Assembly (NCBI RefSeq): GCF_001299475.1
Contig: NZ_CYUJ01000002.1
Span: 62,001 to 126,000 of the forward strand
Length of the DNA stretch: 64,000 bases
DNA from: Neofamilia massiliensis
GTDB taxonomy: Bacteria; Bacillota; Clostridia; Tissierellales; Peptoniphilaceae
Direction: 5' to 3'
Shown piece after piece: positions 45,543 through 54,136 of the stretch. The notes below the pieces were generated by a model that saw only the letters and a program-made list of their open reading frames with translations, was not told the origin of the DNA and made no database searches. Numbering within the stretch: position 1 is the first letter of the stretch; each line of letters starts with the position of its first letter. A program made the translations under genes and the position numbers.

Positions 45543-46571
45543 ATGAATTTTAATTTTACAATAAAGAAAATAAGGAGAAATATTCCTATTATTTTTCTTA
45601 TAAGCAGTATTTGTCTAATACTAATATCTTGTAAGTCAGCCGACCAGGCTCCAGTTGAGAAAGATAATAGACAATATATTTCTATTACAGAAACACATAA
45701 AAACGAAGAGGGACAATTGATAGTTTCCCTCTTCACATTTTTTACTGAAAATAATGAGGTGGAAAAAGCGATAGATTTTCCATTTACAGCACAATACTCT
45801 TTAGGTGCATGTGATTTAGCAGATAATATAGCTTATTTATCAAAAGATGTAAATAATACGGGAGATCAAATTTTTTCTTATAACTTGGAAACAAAAGAAG
45901 AAGAGCAAATCACCGATAATTTATTTGCAGTAAATTATATTATTCCTACTAAGGATAAGGTGTTTTTTGCTGCCTGCAAATTAGGCCAGGCAAATGTTTG
46001 TTTAGGAGCCTATGATAAAAATACCAAGGAAATAAAATACTGGGGCGATGATGGAGATACAAACATTGAAAACATCTGCGTAGATGAAGAGACTGCAAGT
46101 ATTTATATTAGCACATATTCAGAAAAAGAGGATAGATATAATTTGCAACATCAGACAAGTGACGACTTTGTAATTCCTGATCACTCTATATGGAAAATAA
46201 GCTTTGACTTTGAAGACGAGACAAAGTTATTTACGATACCTGAAAAGTGGGCCCGTATGTTACTTATAAACGATTCAAAACTATTAGTTATTTACGACCA
46301 CAAATACAACGACTCTGCAACTCCATCTGAATGTATTTATTATGATCTAGAAGAAAACAAGAAGCTAGACTTTGACCTTCCGCCTTATAGAATAGAAAAG
46401 GGCAACGCTTCATTTTCTGAAGATGGCAAGTCCTTATACGTCCTTTCAGAGTTAGAAAATGATGAAAATAGAAAACTCTATAAGTACAACCTAGAAGATA
46501 AATCCTATGAATTATTATTTGAACCGACAGAAAATGGCTTTATTAATAACTACCAATTGATAGGGCACTAG
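45543..46571 (+). CDS. Lipoprotein, unknown function (copy 1)
   Basis: This 342-aa protein has a signal peptide (residues 12-30) ending in the lipobox LISC (Cys near residue 30) and then a beta-rich region with blade-like repeats (YSLGACDLADNIAYLSKDVN, IYISTYSEKEDRY, SLYVLSELENDENRKLYKYN), like a propeller. It is almost identical to the gene at 52858: the proteins differ by Tyr/Cys at residue 338. A GAAAGGACGG precedes the start. It may be a surface sensor or binding protein for the adjacent ABC system. Confidence 0.85.
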   Translation: MNFNFTIKKIRRNIPIIFLISSICLILISCKSADQAPVEKDNRQYISITETHKNEEGQLIVSLFTFFTENNEVEKAIDFPFTAQYSLGACDLADNIAYLSKDVNNTGDQIFSYNLETKEEEQITDNLFAVNYIIPTKDKVFFAACKLGQANVCLGAYDKNTKEIKYWGDDGDTNIENICVDEETASIYISTYSEKEDRYNLQHQTSDDFVIPDHSIWKISFDFEDETKLFTIPEKWARMLLINDSKLLVIYDHKYNDSATPSECIYYDLEENKKLDFDLPPYRIEKGNASFSEDGKSLYVLSELENDENRKLYKYNLEDKSYELLFEPTENGFINNYQLIGH

Positions 46572-46618
46572 ATAATAGAAGATCAAAAATAGATTATGAA
46601 AAATAGAACGAAAATTTC

Positions 46619-46643
46619 AAGCAGGTCTTGTACCTGCTTTTAA
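46619..46643 (+). terminator. Rho-independent terminator
   Basis: AAGCAGGT (46619-46626) pairs with ACCTGCTT (46632-46639), followed by TTAAT. The tail is short. Confidence 0.65.
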
Positions 46644-46777
46644 TAACTGCTAATATAAAAGTAAAGATCGTTCAAGTTATTGCAAGGAAAAAACCAAGTG
46701 GATATTTGCAAGATAATTAATTGAAAATAAAGGGAGCTTATAGAAATCTAAGTTCCCTATTTCTTAAGGAGCTTTAT

Positions 46778-48352
46778 ATGTTGGATAAAATAAAAATTAA
46801 TTTTTTGGACCTGTTTAGGAGCAAGTGGAAGTTTATTTTCTTTGTGCCTATTTGTCTTTTTTATGGTTATTTATTTTTTAATTTTGGATTTTTTAAGGCT
46901 TTTAATTTTGGGTCCTGGAATAGAAATTTTCATTTTGTGGAAATTCTCACAATGGGCTTGTGCTTTTTTGTTGGCGTATATTCTATCCAATCTTTAGACG
47001 ATATGGACTTGACCCTGCCTCTTAGTAGGGAAAAAACTATTTTAGCTCTTTATTTTTCTAATTTACTTTTTGTAGGTATTTACCTAGTTGTTACTTTTAT
47101 TTTCTTATTTCTTTCAGCTTTATTTCTAGGCTATAGCCTGGGATATATTTTCAATGTTATTTTTAATGTTATTTTCATAGATATTTTGGCCTTTAATTTT
47201 AGTCTTGTTTTGGGAATGTTAGTAGGTAGACTTATAAAATACAAGCTTGCCTATCTTTTTGTCTTCATTCCTGTTTTGTTTTTCACTCCACTATTTTCTA
47301 TGAGATTTTTATTTATGATCTTTCCTGAGAAGATGGATTTTTGGAAGGGGCTTAGTTTTTTAGAAGACAATGTACAACTTACCTTCTTAACATCTCTTGG
47401 AAATGTCTATGACAGAGTCTACTTTTTTGACAAGGCTATTCCCCTTGTCTTTGCTATTCTTTTATTAGTAATTTTACTTGCTACATTTGCTTCTAAGAAG
47501 GGAATACATTTTGTTAGTATTGTTTTTCTTCTGGCCCTTAGCAGTTTTGTCTTAACTAAGTCGGCAGATGTAAATTATGAAGAATATTCGTCTGTATATA
47601 GTTTGTCTACAATGGAAAAGAGAGAAGCTTTTTTGGAAGACTATAATAGCGATGTAGAAGTGACCTCTTATAAAATGGATATAGCCTTAGGCGAAAATTT
47701 TAAAAATATTTGCGAAATTGAGCTAGTAAATAATGGAGAAGACCTAGTAGAGGATTTTTCTATGGCCTTTAGTTCTAGCCTTTATATTGATGAGCTCCTC
47801 TTAGATGGAAAAGATTTCTCTTATAGTAGGGATGGTGAAAGTCTATTATTTAAGGGGATTTTATTAGAGCCAGGTGAGAAGAAAAAACTTTTTATTAGCT
47901 ATGGTGGCACCTTAAAAGATCTCCTAAACCCAGGTATTTTATTAAATTATTCTTCCAAATCTTCTTCAAATCTTTTGCCAGCAATGAATTGGTATCCTAT
48001 AATAAAGACCAATAGTGAAGTCGACTTTGACCTTCAAATATCTTATAACAACAAGCTAATTACAAATTTGAATGATTTTGAGATTTTAGACTCAGGATCA
48101 AGCCATATAAGTGGCAGGAGCAAATACTTGTATTTATCAGATGGATACTATGCTGAGACAGATAGAGACGGAGTTCGTTATGTAAGCTCAGAAGAAATTA
48201 TAAAGAATTATTTGGCTGACTATGATAAAACAATTGAGTATTGTATTGAAAATGGTCTTGCCAGGAAAAACCCAAGACAAATTGTTATTTTCCCTAGTGG
48301 CCACGGAGATTACTTTGAACTAGATGACAGCTTAATGCTTAGTGAGTACTAA
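46778..48352 (+). CDS. ABC-2 type membrane protein with a truncated M1-peptidase-like ectodomain
   Basis: ATG 46778 follows TTAAGGAG. The 524-aa protein has about seven membrane segments in residues 15-265 and an extracytoplasmic part of about 250 residues. That part (MNWYPIIKTNSEVDFDLQIS..., then RKNPRQIVIFPSG) resembles the N-terminal region of M1 aminopeptidase-like ectodomains found fused to ABC-2 permeases. The zinc motif HExxH is absent because the protein ends at LMLSEY, so it seems cut short. It is followed by an ATPase and a second permease. Confidence 0.78.
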   Translation: MLDKIKINFLDLFRSKWKFIFFVPICLFYGYLFFNFGFFKAFNFGSWNRNFHFVEILTMGLCFFVGVYSIQSLDDMDLTLPLSREKTILALYFSNLLFVGIYLVVTFIFLFLSALFLGYSLGYIFNVIFNVIFIDILAFNFSLVLGMLVGRLIKYKLAYLFVFIPVLFFTPLFSMRFLFMIFPEKMDFWKGLSFLEDNVQLTFLTSLGNVYDRVYFFDKAIPLVFAILLLVILLATFASKKGIHFVSIVFLLALSSFVLTKSADVNYEEYSSVYSLSTMEKREAFLEDYNSDVEVTSYKMDIALGENFKNICEIELVNNGEDLVEDFSMAFSSSLYIDELLLDGKDFSYSRDGESLLFKGILLEPGEKKKLFISYGGTLKDLLNPGILLNYSSKSSSNLLPAMNWYPIIKTNSEVDFDLQISYNNKLITNLNDFEILDSGSSHISGRSKYLYLSDGYYAETDRDGVRYVSSEEIIKNYLADYDKTIEYCIENGLARKNPRQIVIFPSGHGDYFELDDSLMLSEY

Positions 48353-48369
48353 TTATGTTAGGTGATAAG

Positions 48370-49029
48370 ATGACTAAAAATATTTTAAGCATAAAAGACT
48401 TAAGTTTTTCTTATAGGAGAAAAAACTTTATAGAAAATATGACCTTAGACTTGGAAGAGGGAATCAATGTCCTAATTGGTCACAATGGCTCTGGAAAAAC
48501 TACTTTAATAAAAATCCTGGCAACAATATACAAGGTTAAAGCAGGAGAAATTTTTCTTAATGACATTAGTTATAAAAACCTTGACCAAATAAAAAAGCTT
48601 ATAGCCTATGTACCTCAGAAATTTAATTCCTACGACAACATAAAAGTAAAAGAGTATATAGATTTTATGAGTGGCTTTAAATCTTCTAATCCAGATGAAT
48701 ATCTAAATTTATTTGGCATAAATGAATATAAAGACAAAAAATTAAAGGCCCTATCAGAGGGGATGAAAAAAAGAGTAATAATTGCTGGAGCCTTGTCCCT
48801 AAAACCAAAACTTATTCTCTTAGATGAGCCTTCTTCAGGCCTTGACAAAGAAGGCAGAGAAGAACTTAGAAAAATTTATGAGCACATAAAAATAAATTAT
48901 CCACAGGTAATAATTTTATATTCAACTCATTTAGAAGAAGATATTTTTCAATGCGTCGATATAATTATTGAAGTCAAAGAAGGAAAAATTATTTTTAATG
49001 GAGATTTAGAATCTTATAAGGAAAGATAG
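48370..49029 (+). CDS. ABC transporter ATP-binding protein
   Basis: ATG 48370 follows TTAGGTGATAAG, while ATG 48355 lacks a ribosome binding site. The 219-aa protein has Walker A GHNGSGKTT, a signature region LSEGMKKRVIIAGAL (variant of LSGGQ) and Walker B LILLDEPSSGLD. It drives the permeases encoded on both sides, forming an ABC-2 type exporter of unknown substrate. Confidence 0.92.
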   Translation: MTKNILSIKDLSFSYRRKNFIENMTLDLEEGINVLIGHNGSGKTTLIKILATIYKVKAGEIFLNDISYKNLDQIKKLIAYVPQKFNSYDNIKVKEYIDFMSGFKSSNPDEYLNLFGINEYKDKKLKALSEGMKKRVIIAGALSLKPKLILLDEPSSGLDKEGREELRKIYEHIKINYPQVIILYSTHLEEDIFQCVDIIIEVKEGKIIFNGDLESYKER

Positions 49030-49033
49030 GAAA

Positions 49034-49744
49034 ATGCTGGGAATTTTAAAAGTAGATATAAAAAACAACAAGATAATATTTGCAAGCCTATTATTAGCTA
49101 TTAGTATTTTTACTCTATGCCTATATTTTGGCCTTTATGAAATTCGCTTTTTTAATGATGCCTTAGAGGCCAAGAAATTAAGCAGCCAAAATACAAATTT
49201 TTTAAAATGGATCGAGCTTATTTATCCTTTAATTTTTACAAGTTTTATAATAAAAATATTTTCAGATAGTCACTCAAGAGAAACTATAGCCTTTAGTCTA
49301 AGCCTGCCTATATCAAATTTTAAATTTCTCATATGCAGATTTTTCCTATGGACTTTAATATTTTTCTTATTATTTTATCCATCAATTAGTTTTTTTAAAG
49401 GAGCTGTAATAAATGAACTAGGTTATGATTTTCTACCAGTTTGGGGCTTTCATACTTATACTTTAATCAATATGGTGGTCTTATCAACCTATGTCTTATT
49501 TATTCAAATAATATTAGGACAATATTACTACGCCCTTGGCTGCCTATTTTTATATGTCTTATTTGATTATTTTTCAGAAGGAAGATTTTTAAAAAATTTC
49601 ACCCTTCACCCTCTTTCCTTTAAAGCCTTTAGCGACTATGAATTTATACAAAATAGAATAACACTAATAGCAATAGCCCTTGTCCTAATAATCCTAATTT
49701 ATTTATTACTTGAAAAAAGTAATATGTTTAGAAAAAACATTTGA
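49034..49744 (+). CDS. ABC-2 type permease
   Basis: This 236-aa protein has six hydrophobic segments and the ABC-2 pattern of small export permeases (FSDSHSRETIAFSLSLPISN). It starts four bases after the ATPase. The substrate is unknown; the neighbouring lipoproteins suggest an envelope function. The gap that follows (49745-50053, about 310 bp) is very AT-rich and shows no gene or clear hairpin. Confidence 0.87.
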   Translation: MLGILKVDIKNNKIIFASLLLAISIFTLCLYFGLYEIRFFNDALEAKKLSSQNTNFLKWIELIYPLIFTSFIIKIFSDSHSRETIAFSLSLPISNFKFLICRFFLWTLIFFLLFYPSISFFKGAVINELGYDFLPVWGFHTYTLINMVVLSTYVLFIQIILGQYYYALGCLFLYVLFDYFSEGRFLKNFTLHPLSFKAFSDYEFIQNRITLIAIALVLIILIYLLLEKSNMFRKNI

Positions 49745-50053
49745 TAAATTGTAATTATTCTCAGACTTTTGTGAATTAATAAGATTTATATTATTAATGG
49801 CGAGAATAAACGGATATTTATTTAATATTTTCCATTTATATAGCTATATATAAATTTGTTTTTTATTTTGATACTATATATAATGATATTTATACGAGCT
49901 TAATAATAGGTTAAAACAATTAAGTATATAATTAATGGTTTAATATAAATGTCAACCGAAAAAATGCACACTCTTATAATTGAACTCAACGAGAATTAGT
50001 ATAAAAAAGTATTCAAGAAAACAAGAAGATTAAGATTTTGATGAGGTGATAAA

Positions 50054-51685
50054 ATGAGTAGAAGTATTAATTTAGATTCTTTATATCAGATTATAAATAA
50101 TCCTATGATCTATAAAAATAAAAATATAATGAAAAATTTTTTAGCAACACTAGATGACGAGGTTTCAAACATTTCAAATATTCAAATAAAATACAGAGAA
50201 TTAGAAACATTTAAATCCTTGTATGAAAAGATAGGAAATAAATTGAAACCCGAACAGAAAGAAGCTTTTTATTATGGATATAAAAACAGTAAAGCTATTA
50301 ATCAGGAATTTGATTTATTGAGATTTAATAAAGATACGACTTTAAATATTGAGTTAAAGTCTGAGTATCCAAATGGTGGTAAGGAAAGAATTGAAGAGAC
50401 CTTAAGAAGACAAAATCATATTTTATTAAATTGCACAAAAAATGTAATAAATTATGCATATGTCTTAAGCGATGAAAAATTATACTTATTAGCTCCAACT
50501 AATGATTGCTCAAGTGAAGATTATAAATTTTCAGAAGTAGATTTTTCTAGATTAATTCAGGACATATCAAGTGACTATGTCGAATGTAATAAGCTTGAAA
50601 CAATAAAAGCAGAAGATTTAATAATATCACCTTATAGTGAACCTGAAAAATTTATAGCGAACTCATATTACTTAAATCAGGAACAAAAGGAAATAGTTGA
50701 TAAAATATTAGAAACTGAATCTCAATATTATTGCATATCAGGCGGGGCAGGCACTGGAAAATCACTTGTACTATTTCATTTAGCTAAACAGTTTAAAAAA
50801 CAAGATAAAAGTGTAATCTTAGTTTTTTGTGGTAAATTAGAAAACTATAGAGAATTAAGTGAGACTCATAACTTTGATATTATTGATATAAAATCAATAA
50901 GTTTTGATTTTTCACAGCTTAAAGAGTATGATGTTGTTTTATTTGATGAATTTCAAAGGGTTAGAAAAGAACAATATAATATCTTAATAAATTTAGACTT
51001 AAAGTTAGTTGTTTATAGCGTTGATAAAAAACAAACATTGCATCCAAGTGAGAAAACATTAAATATAGAAGACAGGCTAAATGAAAAAATAGAAATTATT
51101 AATTATCATTTAGGTGATAAAATTCGACAAAATAATGAAATGTCGTGGTTTATTAGAAAATTATTGCAACCTAATGATAGAGAAAGTCAACCAGCTGATT
51201 ATAAAAAAGTAACGGTTAAATACTTTGACGATAGAAAAATAGCATCAGAATATATCAAAAATAAGTGTAATCACGATCAATTTGTACCTATTGAATTAAC
51301 GGAATATAATACAAAGATCACAGGGAAGAAGCAAAGGGAAAGTCTTTTAAATTTTTCAAAAAATATTCACGATGTAATAGGAAAAGAATACAATAATGTA
51401 ATTGTTATATTTGATGAATATATATATTACGATGTTGAGACTGCTAAATTAACATCTAATTATAAAGAAAGTAATAATTATATTAACTACCCATATGATG
51501 AGTTTAGTTGTTATTTTGAAGCCTTAACTAGAGTTAGAGACAAGCTAGAAATAGTAATCATTAATAATCCTGATTTATATGAGACGGTATTGGAGATACT
51601 TAACTGGAGGAAAAACATCAATGAAGAACTAAAAAACGAAAATGAGAATTTAAAAGAGGAAATCAGGGCTCTAAGACAAAAATAA
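50054..51685 (+). CDS. PD-(D/E)XK nuclease-SF1 helicase fusion (DUF2075-like), candidate defence protein
   Basis: This 543-aa protein has a nuclease-like N-terminal half with E85-x-D87 (QEFDLLRF) and the ExK pair Glu100/Lys102 (LNIELKSE). A helicase-type ATPase follows, with Walker A GGAGTGKS (about 230-237), Walker B VVLFDEFQR (Asp298/Glu299), and a C-terminal part with YFEALTRVRDKLEIVI typical of SF1/DUF2075 ends. A coiled-coil tail closes it. AGGTGAT precedes the ATG. It lies alone between duplicated lipoprotein modules, which fits a recently inserted defence gene. Function is inferred. Confidence 0.75.
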   Translation: MSRSINLDSLYQIINNPMIYKNKNIMKNFLATLDDEVSNISNIQIKYRELETFKSLYEKIGNKLKPEQKEAFYYGYKNSKAINQEFDLLRFNKDTTLNIELKSEYPNGGKERIEETLRRQNHILLNCTKNVINYAYVLSDEKLYLLAPTNDCSSEDYKFSEVDFSRLIQDISSDYVECNKLETIKAEDLIISPYSEPEKFIANSYYLNQEQKEIVDKILETESQYYCISGGAGTGKSLVLFHLAKQFKKQDKSVILVFCGKLENYRELSETHNFDIIDIKSISFDFSQLKEYDVVLFDEFQRVRKEQYNILINLDLKLVVYSVDKKQTLHPSEKTLNIEDRLNEKIEIINYHLGDKIRQNNEMSWFIRKLLQPNDRESQPADYKKVTVKYFDDRKIASEYIKNKCNHDQFVPIELTEYNTKITGKKQRESLLNFSKNIHDVIGKEYNNVIVIFDEYIYYDVETAKLTSNYKESNNYINYPYDEFSCYFEALTRVRDKLEIVIINNPDLYETVLEILNWRKNINEELKNENENLKEEIRALRQK

Positions 51686-51937
51686 GTTTTAAATATAAAC
51701 TATTAAACATTTATAATGAGATGACTATGAGTTTTTAGAGTTTAAGAAAAGTTCGTAAATGACGCAATAAATCCCAAACCCAGTGTTAACAAAAAAAGTT
51801 AAAAACTAAATAAATAATATTCTTTCAAAATTAAAAGATAGAGCAATGATAGATTAGTAATGGTTAGGGGCTTGATTATGAAAATACAATAGACATTAAT
51901 TATATATCAGAAAAAGTATCGTTCTAATATTATTTTT

Positions 51938-52126
51938 ATGAAAAAGCATTTGAAGTATTGGATTTTACTGTTGATATTAGTGTATCCAGGTTTGGTTTAT
52001 AAAACCCTCCTTTATCCAATTTTAGATACTAACTTATTGATGTTTAGAGAAATGGTAATAGTAATGTCATTTACTGGTGTTCTTGCCCTATATCTTTTGT
52101 ATAAAGATTTAGACAAAGAAGAATAA
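51938..52126 (+). CDS. 62-aa membrane protein (copy 2)
   Basis: The paralogue of the gene at 45270, of the same length, with four differing residues and about a dozen silent or replacement base changes. No strong ribosome binding site or ECF promoter copy is visible upstream, unlike copy 1. The gap 51686-51937 holds no other gene. Expression may depend on the upstream transcript or may be lost. Confidence 0.65.
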   Translation: MKKHLKYWILLLILVYPGLVYKTLLYPILDTNLLMFREMVIVMSFTGVLALYLLYKDLDKEE

Positions 52127-52158
52127 AATTTTAAGATGAGCTAAAGAGGACGGAAACA

Positions 52159-52779
52159 ATGAAAAATAAAGTAAAATATTTTATATTGGCGACTTTGCTA
52201 TTGATAATTAATGTCTCTTGCAAGTCTGAGACATCTAGCAACATTGCCTACGATTATTGGCAAAGCCAAGCAAAACTATGTATGGTCAGAGAAGAAACTT
52301 CTATGGAAGATGTTTTTCATTATGAGGAAATATTCCTAGACGATGGCTCTTATGCTATAAAAAAAGTTAAAAACCAGGGAAAAATGGACCTAATAAAAAA
52401 TGAAATTGTAGCCTATAGATTGACATCAGACGGAAAGGTTCTTATAACAGTTTTTGACGAAACCTATAGTACAGGATTTATAAGCAAAAAAGACTTTGAG
52501 ACAAAATTTTCAACAGACGTAGCTGAAATGACAGAGTTTGGAGATATGGCCTTTGTAAAAAATGAAACTAAAATTTATGACGAAGACTTTAATGTAATAA
52601 GAACAATAGAAGGTTCAAATCTTGCATCTATCCCTCTTGGTAAAATTTTAGAAAGAGGAGACGAATACTATAAAATTTCCTTTAATCCTGATGGTAGCTG
52701 GCAGGTTTTTGTAAAAATAGAAGATTTGAAATATGATGGCCTATTTGAAGCAGATAATTCTTACAGCTTTAAACTTTAA
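52159..52779 (+). CDS. Lipoprotein, unknown function
   Basis: This 206-aa protein has a signal peptide and lipobox (INVSC, Cys21) and a beta-rich mature part without a motif I know. It lies between copy 2 of the 62-aa protein and copy 2 of the 342-aa lipoprotein, where copy 1 of the module has no such gene. A GAGGACGG precedes the ATG. Confidence 0.8.
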   Translation: MKNKVKYFILATLLLIINVSCKSETSSNIAYDYWQSQAKLCMVREETSMEDVFHYEEIFLDDGSYAIKKVKNQGKMDLIKNEIVAYRLTSDGKVLITVFDETYSTGFISKKDFETKFSTDVAEMTEFGDMAFVKNETKIYDEDFNVIRTIEGSNLASIPLGKILERGDEYYKISFNPDGSWQVFVKIEDLKYDGLFEADNSYSFKL

Positions 52780-52857
52780 GATGAGGCTTCTTGCTACTTT
52801 TATGCCATAGGACTTTAATTATTTAAGAAATTCTACTTTTGAAAGGACGGTATTATT

Positions 52858-53886
52858 ATGAATTTTAATTTTACAATAAAGAAAATAAGGAGAAATATTC
52901 CTATTATTTTTCTTATAAGCAGTATTTGTCTAATACTAATATCTTGTAAGTCAGCCGACCAGGCTCCAGTTGAGAAAGATAATAGACAATATATTTCTAT
53001 TACAGAAACACATAAAAACGAAGAGGGACAATTGATAGTTTCCCTCTTCACATTTTTTACTGAAAATAATGAGGTGGAAAAAGCGATAGATTTTCCATTT
53101 ACAGCACAATACTCTTTAGGTGCATGTGATTTAGCAGATAATATAGCTTATTTATCAAAAGATGTAAATAATACGGGAGATCAAATTTTTTCTTATAACT
53201 TGGAAACAAAAGAAGAAGAGCAAATCACCGATAATTTATTTGCAGTAAATTATATTATTCCTACTAAGGATAAGGTGTTTTTTGCTGCCTGCAAATTAGG
53301 CCAGGCAAATGTTTGTTTAGGAGCCTATGATAAAAATACCAAGGAAATAAAATACTGGGGCGATGATGGAGATACAAACATTGAAAACATCTGCGTAGAT
53401 GAAGAGACTGCAAGTATTTATATTAGCACATATTCAGAAAAAGAGGATAGATATAATTTGCAACATCAGACAAGTGACGACTTTGTAATTCCTGATCACT
53501 CTATATGGAAAATAAGCTTTGACTTTGAAGACGAGACAAAGTTATTTACGATACCTGAAAAGTGGGCCCGTATGTTACTTATAAACGATTCAAAACTATT
53601 AGTTATTTACGACCACAAATACAACGACTCTGCAACTCCATCTGAATGTATTTATTATGATCTAGAAGAAAACAAGAAGCTAGACTTTGACCTTCCGCCT
53701 TATAGAATAGAAAAGGGCAACGCTTCATTTTCTGAAGATGGCAAGTCCTTATACGTCCTTTCAGAGTTAGAAAATGATGAAAATAGAAAACTCTATAAGT
53801 ACAACCTAGAAGATAAATCCTATGAATTATTATTTGAACCGACAGAAAATGGCTTTATTAATAACTGCCAATTGATAGGGCACTAG
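52858..53886 (+). CDS. Lipoprotein, unknown function (copy 2)
   Basis: This is the near-identical copy of the 342-aa lipoprotein at 45543. The nucleotide sequence from the ribosome binding site to the stop appears identical except for one base (TAC to TGC, Tyr338 to Cys), while the flanks diverge quickly. This points to a very recent duplication or to gene conversion. The lipobox and propeller-like repeats are as in copy 1. Confidence 0.85.
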   Translation: MNFNFTIKKIRRNIPIIFLISSICLILISCKSADQAPVEKDNRQYISITETHKNEEGQLIVSLFTFFTENNEVEKAIDFPFTAQYSLGACDLADNIAYLSKDVNNTGDQIFSYNLETKEEEQITDNLFAVNYIIPTKDKVFFAACKLGQANVCLGAYDKNTKEIKYWGDDGDTNIENICVDEETASIYISTYSEKEDRYNLQHQTSDDFVIPDHSIWKISFDFEDETKLFTIPEKWARMLLINDSKLLVIYDHKYNDSATPSECIYYDLEENKKLDFDLPPYRIEKGNASFSEDGKSLYVLSELENDENRKLYKYNLEDKSYELLFEPTENGFINNCQLIGH

Positions 53887-53961
53887 ATATTAGAAAGTCA
53901 ATACAAACTGTTGGAAAAACTTTGAGTAATAAAAAACCCTTAAAAATTAATTTAAAACCCT

Positions 53962-53994
53962 AACCAGAGTTAAAAATCCTAGCTCTGGTTTTTT
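53962..53994 (+). terminator. Terminator of a recurrent type (copy 2)
   Basis: AACCAGAG (53962-53969) pairs with CTCTGGTT (53983-53990), followed by a T run. It is close in sequence to the terminators at 43401 and 57450. Confidence 0.88.
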
Positions 53995-54066
53995 AATGAA
54001 AATGTAAAGGCATCACACCTTAATTTCGGGTATATATAAAATAATATTTTAAGGAGGTATAGAAAA

Positions 54067-54099
54067 ATGAAAATTACAACTATTATTTCAAACAACTAA
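54067..54099 (+). CDS. Leader peptide of the ABC-F gene (10 aa)
   Basis: After TTTAAGGAGG (54048-54057) there is an ATG and the short frame MKITTIISNN with stop at 54097-54099. The stop lies at the base of the first hairpin stem. Leader peptides of this kind stall with antibiotics on the ribosome and control ABC-F resistance genes. No such peptide is known to me with this sequence. Confidence 0.7.
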   Translation: MKITTIISNN

Positions 54100-54133
54100 G
54101 AGGGGAAGAAGTCCTCTCGAAATTCTAGGAGGA
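54099..54133 (+). promoter_or_regulatory. Attenuator hairpins controlling ABC-F translation
   Basis: AGAGG (54099-54103) pairs with CCTCT (54113-54117). Alternatively TCCTC (54112-54116) pairs with GAGGA (54129-54133), which contains the ribosome binding site AGGAGG (54127-54132). The two pairings exclude each other. A ribosome stalled on the leader would favour one form and open the other, as in translation attenuation of erm and similar genes. The mechanism is inferred from complementarity. Confidence 0.65.
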
Positions 54134-54136
54134 TTT

